This document shows, piece after piece, positions 4,686 to 9,860 of a stretch of DNA of 9,860 nucleotides. How positions within the stretch are numbered: the first letter of the stretch is position 1; the number at the start of each line of letters is the position of its first letter. Made by a program: the position numbers and the translations under genes. The DNA is from Bacillota bacterium. Lineage in GTDB: Bacteria; Bacillota; Clostridia; Lachnospirales; WQUN01. A model generated the notes under the pieces. The model was given only the letters and a program-made list of their open reading frames with translations. It ran no database searches and had not been told where the DNA came from. The stretch spans positions 1 through 9,860 of the forward strand of contig WQUN01000198.1 of assembly GCA_009782085.1 (NCBI GenBank), written 5' to 3'.

Positions 4686-7600
4686 CTAACCGGCTTGGGG
4701 AAAGTCGGAGGTGGATAATCCGGGTACCTTTTCTCTATATTCCGGAACAAAGACATCTCTGTACCCCCAAAAGCTCCCCAGATAAATATCACAATTTGAT
4801 GGTCTAGGATCATCTTGTGACCCCAATGATATTTTTAACGTATGTGCACCCACGTATGACGAAACATCAATGTACCCCACCCCATATCCAAAGTCGAGTC
4901 CTCCAATGGTTAACAGGAATACATGACCTATACTGAATGGCACATCATAACCGTCAATTGTAATATGCAATTCTCCTGAAAAGTCGGAATCACATAGAAA
5001 GCTAATGTACGAATCCGGAGCAAAATAAATTGCTTGTGATACACTGCTTACCTTAGTTCCGACCGTACTGAGGCGCAAGAAGGAGTAAGGCATCTCTTTC
5101 CAACCTTCTTGTTCATCGTAAAAGTCATAATAGAAATCATAATAATACCCCGGCAAATAATCACAGCCTTGTACATTACCTTCATAATGACTCCAACCGT
5201 AATAGGGCGGTCTTCTTAAAACAGCTATTGCGAAATTCTCCCCGTAATTCTCAGAAACGACGGTTACATCCGATACTGTCCGGCTTTCGTATCCGTCCCT
5301 CACGGCATACATGACATATGTCCCTATCGGCAGACTAATTTCAAATATGCCGTATTGATCAACTACAATATGGTCAACGAGAGCGCCGTTTGCATCATGG
5401 AAACTGACCTGCCGCCCGTTCTGGGTGAAGGTGACAACTGTGCCTGCGGGTACGAGGTGGGAATATTGATCTTCTACTATTCCGACAAAATTTGTGTGGT
5501 ATAACGGCTTTAACGGAATATCCCCCGCATCGACAGGATTTGGGTCTTTCGCACTGACCGCAACTCCGGTCTTTTCCCCAAAACCGCTATCCTCCTTTTC
5601 GATTCTCACGTCATACGTCCCCTCGCGCAGAACCGCCTCAAACCGCCCGTCGGCGTCGGTGAGGACGTGGTCGATGGAATAGCCGGGGTCTGTGGGCTGC
5701 TTATTCTCGTCATAAAACGACGCCTGCTTGCCGTCGCGCCAGAAGGTGACCGTCGCGCCCGCTATGGGTTTGTCCGGCAAGGGGTTGCCGTTTTCGTCCG
5801 CCTCTACCGCGCGGCCGGTGACGGCGCCGCAGAGAGGCTCGAGCGGAATGTTTCCGCCGGCTAAACCGCCGCTGTTTATAATAATGTCGGCGGTAAAAGG
5901 TTCATACCCCTCGGTCGTCACATCGGCTTCATAGACGCCTTCCGGCGCGTTGAGGTTATAAGTGCCGTCCTCCGCCGAAACCGTACGCAGGATTTCGATA
6001 CGATCGCCCGTTTCCGCGTCAGTCTCATAGAGGCTTATCTCCGCGCCGGGTATTGGCTCGTATGTATACGCATCGTATACCCAGCCGCCCTTTGCAGGCG
6101 TCAAAGTTATATACTCTGTGGTGTCGTCGCCCCAGTATATAGAAACCTTGGTAACCGAGGTGACATATCTGACGTCTGTTACCTCGATTTCATAAGCGGC
6201 GGCCGGAGCGGTTAGGCTAAACGTACCATCCTCCGCGGAGCGGTCTATATCGACCAACAAACGCTTTCCTGACTGGGCGTCAATTCTGTACAGGGCTACG
6301 TCAGCGCCGTAAACCGGCAGCAATGTGGACGCGTCGAATAATTTACCGTGCAATGTGCCGCTTTCCGGCGTCAGCGTTATGTCAGAATAGGTATAATCAT
6401 TTCCCGCGTATATCGCGGTGGTGAAATACTGACTTTCATACAGGTTATCCGACACCTCGATACTGTAGTTGCGCCCGGCGGCCGCCGTAAAAATGAACAT
6501 GCCGTCGCTCATGGTGTACACACGGAGGATTTCGGTGCGTTCGCCGGTCTTGGTATTGGTGTTGTACAGACATACGGCCGCGCCGATTACCGGCCTGCCC
6601 GTTATATAGTCATATACCTTTCCGTCCATCGTAGCGTCGCCGAAAGAGCAGGTTTTGACTATTTTGCACTCGCCTTCGTTATTCTCAGCGTGGAGTTTAA
6701 CTACGGTGTATGAGTAATCCCAATATACTTTCAGGTCGGCGATTTTCAAGAGCTTGCCAATAAGCGAAATCTTGGACGGCATAGCCTTAGCATATACCGC
6801 AACCCTACCTTCGCCGCACCACTTCACAGGAATGCCGGTTTCATCAATGTTGCGGAACGTAAAGCTGATTTCCACGCCGTCGGCCACTTCAAAATCAATG
6901 CCTAACAGCGGGACGAAAAACAATGTCAAATTTACGGACAAACCAGATCCGACTTTAATTTTACCGCGTATATCTATTGCGTCGTAGACGGGAGAAAAGC
7001 TGTGAATAAACCGTCCGGAACCGTTTATATACTGAACGCCGTCTGTCGCCAAGCAGTTCCATTGGAACTTGATTGTGCCGTCGATCTCAACAAACGCGTA
7101 TAAAACTAATAGCGCTCCTATGCCGGTAAGACCGAATTCGACCGGAGCCGTTATTATCGGTATGCGGCAAGCGGAGAAGAAACCGCCGGCCTCTGGATCA
7201 CTTCCCGCGATTTTAGCGGTTACATTAGCGGACACGTCCGCGGCTATCGTTTCTTTATAGAGAAAATCCTGTACAGTGAATCCCGTCGGGCCGCGTCCCG
7301 CCTTTATCCGCAGCTGGATATTTGGGATTGACACCTCAATAGACCCGCCAAAGGAAACATTGTTGTTCAAAACTTTTACAGCTTCAAACCCTATCCGGAA
7401 CTTTCCTGGTACGCCTTTATTAACGTTCACGTCGATCCCGCGCGCGCTTCTGGACAACGGCGCCGGCTCGGGGCTTATGTACCCGACGCCGTCTTCCAGA
7501 GCAATCGAGTTCACATCGACCGTTCCGTAACCGGCATAATCTATCGAATCAAGCACATCCGAAATATCGGGGACGGAGGCGCGGATCGTCAGAACGCCGC

Positions 7601-9530
7601 CGCTCTCAGAGACCGATTCCGCCCGAAAGGCCGGGGAAACGGCATTATCGGCGTTCGGCGGCAGGACGAAAACGGTTCCGGGGGTTATTATCCCCGCCGC
7701 GCCGCTTTCCGGGAGAGTGACCGTGTACAGACCGCTTCCCGCAGGGGTTTCCTCTAAACTATAGCCCTGTATATCAGCCAGTTCTTCCCATATCACGCCC
7801 TGGCGGTATGTAACTTCGTCCTTCATGTCGGCCTCGCCGATCTCGGCCGAAGCGTTTATCCCGTCAATTTTTTCCCATATCACATCTTTGTCCGCTGCCG
7901 TGAAGGGCTTGGACGGCAGGAAACTGCCGTCCGTAAGGCTCAAAAAGCCCTGTGTTACCGCGACGGCGTCCTCTTCGGGGAAACTGAGGCCGGCGGAATC
8001 GGCGCAGTCTATCGGGCCCGCGTTTATAAAGCCCATGGCGTGAACGACAGTATAAGCGATAAACTCCCTGTCCGCCGGATCATTTGGGCGGAACAGAGGC
8101 GCGTCACCGTCGATTTCCGGCGTAATGCCCCAGCATCGGGCGGTCTCTACCGAGGCCCCGTATTCCGAATCCGCCGTATCGCCGTAGTAATAGCCTATTT
8201 CGGCGGGGTCGAAAGAGGGTGTGATATCCAGCTTTTCCAAAAGCATTTGCACCCATTGACCGCGAGTGTATGTATTGGTTTCCCCTGTCGGTGTCGGAGT
8301 CGGCGTGGGCGTGGGCGTATCTGCCGGAGTGGGAGTGGGCGTATCTGCCGGGATCGGCGTATCTGTCGGCGTCGGAGTGGGCGTCGGCGTATCTGCCGGG
8401 GTCGGCGTAGGCGTCGGTGTATCTGTCGGCGTCGGCGAGGGCGTAGGCGTCGGCGTACCTGCCGGCGTCGGCGAGGTAGTAGGCGTATCTGTCGGCGTGG
8501 GCGTGGGTGTATCTGCCGGCGTCGGAGTGGGCGTATCTGCCGGCGTCGGAGTGGGAGTAGGCGTATCTGCCGGCGTCGGCGTGGGTGTATCTGCCGGCGT
8601 GGGCACGGGCGTGGGCGTATCTGCCGGGGTCGGCGTAGGTGTCGGGGTATCTGCCGGCGTCGGAGTGGGCGTCGGCGTCCCTGCCGGCGTAGGCGTCGGT
8701 TTAACCGCCGCCGTCTGCCGCGGCGCGTAGTAACTCCCGCCGCCCCAGCCGGAATATGAAACCTGGGGTGCCGAAAAAGCCGGCAAAGGAGCCGGCGACG
8801 CCGGCGGCGATGCTGCCGGCGAAGGAACCGGCGATGCTGCCGGCGACGCTGACGCCGGCGGCGAAGCCGCTCCCGACTGACCTTCGCTTTCCCCCGCGCC
8901 GGGGGGGTTCTGGTAGGGCACAAGCCCCGCTTTGACCGCGTTGGCGAGGATCGTGAAGCCCTCCGCGCGCGTCATGGAATTCCCGGCCCTGAAGGAACCG
9001 TCGGGATAGCCGGAAATAAGCCCGCCCTCTCGCAGGGCGATGACGCTTGCCAAGGCCCAGGCCGGGACGGAGGCGCCGTCCGTGAAGGAGCTTTCGGGCG
9101 CGGCGGGCCGCAGAGCCAGGACCTTGGTCAGGATCACCGCGGCCTCGGCCCTCGTTATGTACATGTCCGGGTTGGCGTCGCCGTTTTCGTCGCCGACGAT
9201 GTACCCGGCATGTTTTGCCGCCGCGAACTGGCCGTAATACCACTTGTCAGCGGACACGTCCGGGAAACCGTCCCCGCCCCCGCCGTAGTAGCCGAACGTC
9301 CTGTTGACCAGAGTTACGAATTCCGCCCTGGTTATCGGGCTGTCCGGGCGGATATCGCCGTTCTCGTCCCCGACGACGATCCCCTTGCCGGCGAGAAAAG
9401 CGATGCTCTTCGCCGCCCAGTGGCCGGAGTAATCCTCGCTTGCGAAAGAGGGAATGACCTGGCCGATCATCAGCACGGCAAGCAGCGCGGCGGCAAAAAC
9501 CCTGATCCGCTTTGGCCTGAACATCCGCAT
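4686..9530 (-). CDS. Secreted SLH-domain cell-surface protein, multi-module
   Basis: This 1614-residue protein is exported and probably bound to the cell wall. A signal peptide (residues 1-30, cleavage likely after SFA) precedes three SLH units at about 33-80, 89-138 and 148-200, each with a TRAE motif (67-70, 126-129, 187-190), the signature that binds pyruvylated wall polymer. A Pro/Ser/Ala linker (222-255) and a Thr-Pro tract (277-418) form a stalk. A divergent SLH-like region follows (420-560, with YTRGQW and FRPNDPADREF). Then come a beta-rich middle (570-960), five carboxypeptidase-regulatory-like beta-sandwich repeats starting near 966, 1059, 1148, 1235 and 1346, a Tyr-rich joint (1440-1475) and a C-terminal beta-rich domain. 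There is no LPXTG motif and no recognisable enzyme active site. AAGGGA lies 3 bases before the first ATG and 9 before the ATG at 9522-9524, so translation may start at residue 3. Ligand unknown; adhesion or envelope scaffolding is inferred. Confidence 0.93.
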   Translation of the reverse strand: MRMFRPKRIRVFAAALLAVLMIGQVIPSFASEDYSGHWAAKSIAFLAGKGIVVGDENGDIRPDSPITRAEFVTLVNRTFGYYGGGGDGFPDVSADKWYYGQFAAAKHAGYIVGDENGDANPDMYITRAEAAVILTKVLALRPAAPESSFTDGASVPAWALASVIALREGGLISGYPDGSFRAGNSMTRAEGFTILANAVKAGLVPYQNPPGAGESEGQSGAASPPASASPAASPVPSPAASPPASPAPLPAFSAPQVSYSGWGGGSYYAPRQTAAVKPTPTPAGTPTPTPTPADTPTPTPTPADTPTPVPTPADTPTPTPADTPTPTPTPADTPTPTPADTPTPTPTDTPTTSPTPAGTPTPTPSPTPTDTPTPTPTPADTPTPTPTPTDTPIPADTPTPTPADTPTPTPTPTPTGETNTYTRGQWVQMLLEKLDITPSFDPAEIGYYYGDTADSEYGASVETARCWGITPEIDGDAPLFRPNDPADREFIAYTVVHAMGFINAGPIDCADSAGLSFPEEDAVAVTQGFLSLTDGSFLPSKPFTAADKDVIWEKIDGINASAEIGEADMKDEVTYRQGVIWEELADIQGYSLEETPAGSGLYTVTLPESGAAGIITPGTVFVLPPNADNAVSPAFRAESVSESGGVLTIRASVPDISDVLDSIDYAGYGTVDVNSIALEDGVGYISPEPAPLSRSARGIDVNVNKGVPGKFRIGFEAVKVLNNNVSFGGSIEVSIPNIQLRIKAGRGPTGFTVQDFLYKETIAADVSANVTAKIAGSDPEAGGFFSACRIPIITAPVEFGLTGIGALLVLYAFVEIDGTIKFQWNCLATDGVQYINGSGRFIHSFSPVYDAIDIRGKIKVGSGLSVNLTLFFVPLLGIDFEVADGVEISFTFRNIDETGIPVKWCGEGRVAVYAKAMPSKISLIGKLLKIADLKVYWDYSYTVVKLHAENNEGECKIVKTCSFGDATMDGKVYDYITGRPVIGAAVCLYNTNTKTGERTEILRVYTMSDGMFIFTAAAGRNYSIEVSDNLYESQYFTTAIYAGNDYTYSDITLTPESGTLHGKLFDASTLLPVYGADVALYRIDAQSGKRLLVDIDRSAEDGTFSLTAPAAAYEIEVTDVRYVTSVTKVSIYWGDDTTEYITLTPAKGGWVYDAYTYEPIPGAEISLYETDAETGDRIEILRTVSAEDGTYNLNAPEGVYEADVTTEGYEPFTADIIINSGGLAGGNIPLEPLCGAVTGRAVEADENGNPLPDKPIAGATVTFWRDGKQASFYDENKQPTDPGYSIDHVLTDADGRFEAVLREGTYDVRIEKEDSGFGEKTGVAVSAKDPNPVDAGDIPLKPLYHTNFVGIVEDQYSHLVPAGTVVTFTQNGRQVSFHDANGALVDHIVVDQYGIFEISLPIGTYVMYAVRDGYESRTVSDVTVVSENYGENFAIAVLRRPPYYGWSHYEGNVQGCDYLPGYYYDFYYDFYDEQEGWKEMPYSFLRLSTVGTKVSSVSQAIYFAPDSYISFLCDSDFSGELHITIDGYDVPFSIGHVFLLTIGGLDFGYGVGYIDVSSYVGAHTLKISLGSQDDPRPSNCDIYLGSFWGYRDVFVPEYREKVPGLSTSDFPQAG
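8284..8702 (-). repeat. Thr-Pro coding tandem repeat tract
   Basis: This is about 420 bases of imperfect tandem repeats inside the surface-protein gene, coding for residues 277-418. The protein unit is TP repeated two to five times, ended by AD, AG or TD; I count about 14 such endings. Unit length varies between 6 and 12 residues, mostly 8 or 10, so the DNA units are mostly 24 or 30 bases and always keep the frame. The product is an extended, rigid, possibly O-glycosylated stalk between the wall-binding SLH block and the outer domains. The near-identical units should be prone to in-frame slippage. Confidence 0.9.
8780..8870 (-). repeat. Pro/Ser/Ala linker with short GC-rich repeats
   Basis: These bases code for residues of about 221-250, in which ASP, SPA and PPAS motifs recur. 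At the DNA level the block GCCGGCGA, followed by CGCC, TGCT or AGGA, recurs several times. It is a second low-complexity linker, distinct from the Thr-Pro tract and separated from it by a short aromatic/glycine segment (YSGWGGGSYYAP, 259-270). Confidence 0.75.
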
Positions 9531-9533
9531 TCG

Positions 9534-9539
9534 TCCCTT
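9534..9539 (-). promoter_or_regulatory. Ribosome binding site of the surface-protein gene
   Basis: The minus strand reads AAGGGA here. Spacing is 3 bases to the ATG at 9528-9530 and 9 bases to the ATG at 9522-9524. The latter is closer to the usual optimum, so the mature start codon may be the second ATG, shortening the signal peptide by two residues with no effect on the secreted product. Confidence 0.65.
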
Positions 9540-9544
9540 CGTTT

Positions 9545-9572
9545 CGGAATTTACATATCGGAATTTACATAT
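9545..9572. repeat. 14-bp tandem direct repeat in the surface-gene leader
   Basis: CGGAATTTACATAT occurs twice with no gap (9545-9558 and 9559-9572). The upstream copy touches the -10 box and covers the predicted transcription start near 9564; the other lies in the leader just ahead of the ribosome binding site. This placement suits a repressor site or a leader element that sets message stability, but could also be a simple duplication. Confidence 0.75.
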
Positions 9573-9599
9573 TATGCCATTATTTCAGCCGAATGTCAA
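9571..9599 (-). promoter_or_regulatory. Sigma-A promoter of the surface-protein gene
   Basis: On the minus strand TTGACA (9594-9599) is a perfect -35 box, separated by exactly 17 bases from CATAAT (9571-9576), which matches the -10 consensus at five of six positions. The start of transcription should be near 9564, giving a leader of about 34 bases. The gene therefore has its own strong promoter and need not be read from any gene to the right. Confidence 0.85.
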
Positions 9600-9604
9600 T
9601 CGCG

Positions 9605-9860
9605 CCGAATAATAATCAGCGGTGACGAGCAAAAAACATTTTGACCATATTTCAGAGAAAGAACGGCAATGGAGTAAAAAGACAACATATAACCCACGGC
9701 TAGGGGGAAAAAGTCGTGAAAACGCAAAAAACCTACGCTATGGCGAAAATAGCCGAAAAATAGGTAATGCTTTAGAATATCGAATCAATCTTTATAGAAT
9801 CCCCCCAACCATCCCGGCAGATTTATCGTAGTCGGTGTTGCGTCAGCAGTCTGACGGATT
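9605..9860. other. AT-rich intergenic region with small hairpins, no gene seen
   Basis: No gene is supported. A 69-codon plus-strand frame starting with GTG at 9622 has no ribosome binding site and runs through the hairpins, so I reject it. Local structure is marked: CACGGCT (9695-9701) pairs with AGTCGTG (9712-9718) around a purine-rich loop; ACCTA (9731-9735) pairs with TAGGT (9761-9765), enclosing GCTAT (9737-9741) paired with ATAGC (9749-9753); and CGTCAG (9841-9846) pairs with CTGACG (9851-9856). The series could be a plus-strand structured RNA leader for a gene beyond the window, or a dispersed repeat. Confidence 0.55.
9841..9856. repeat. Short hairpin at the right edge
   Basis: CGTCAG and CTGACG pair perfectly around the loop CAGT. 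The window ends four bases later, so it cannot be told whether a T-run follows on the plus strand (terminator) or whether the structure is larger. Confidence 0.5.

Noticed and set aside
8195..8923. Arg/Pro-rich and Val/Gly-rich frames overlapping the Thr-Pro tract on both strands
   Set aside because: They are out-of-frame and antisense readings of the tandem repeat, where periodic sequence keeps every frame open. The Thr-Pro frame is the one continuous with the signal peptide and the outer domains.
9771..9799. Plus-strand promoter reading out of the right edge (TTTAGA, 16 bases, TATAGA)
   Set aside because: Both boxes match consensus at only four of six positions in AT-rich DNA, which is expected by chance; no downstream gene is visible to support it.
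9622..9831. Possible 69-residue gene on the plus strand starting with GTG
   Set aside because: No ribosome binding site, no recognisable protein, and it runs through paired hairpin arms, which constrain the sequence at the RNA level instead.

Overview
The window holds three complete protein-coding genes, all on the minus strand, with repeat-rich non-coding DNA between and around them. The organism looks like a GC-rich member of the Clostridia or a close relative. The reasons are a Firmicutes-style replicative polymerase gene, a small two-helix membrane protein upstream of it of a kind I associate with Clostridia, a secreted protein with S-layer homology (SLH) domains, and consensus sigma-A promoters and Shine-Dalgarno sites. 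This assignment is inference from style; no rRNA or tRNA is present to confirm it.

Layout, read in the direction of transcription (right to left). Positions 9531-9860 carry no convincing gene. They hold a near-consensus promoter, a 14-bp tandem repeat in the leader of the surface-protein gene, and a set of small hairpins of unknown meaning. Positions 4686-9530 encode a secreted wall-bound protein of 1614 residues: signal peptide, three SLH units, a Pro/Ser/Ala linker, a long Thr-Pro tract, a second and divergent SLH-like region, a beta-rich middle, five carboxypeptidase-regulatory-like beta-sandwich repeats and a C-terminal beta-rich domain. The last quarter of this gene is clearly lower in GC than the first. 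Positions 4338-4685 hold a perfect 12-bp-stem hairpin, a small MITE-like inverted repeat and the promoter of the next operon. Positions 341-4337 form a two-gene operon: a 170-residue membrane protein followed after one base by dnaE (DNA polymerase III alpha, 1160 residues). Positions 1-340 are a cluster of palindromic repeats downstream of dnaE.

The replication operon and the surface protein have separate promoters and no evident functional link. dnaE supplies a replicative polymerase with an apparently intact PHP metal site. The membrane protein ahead of it is of unknown role but probably translationally coupled. The SLH protein would be exported and bound non-covalently to a secondary cell-wall polymer, displaying its C-terminal beta-domains outside the cell. 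I do not see a clear new biological system here. The most distinctive items are the modular surface protein (two SLH-like blocks flanking a Thr-Pro stalk, with a compositionally different C-terminus) and the dense structured repeats in the intergenic regions.
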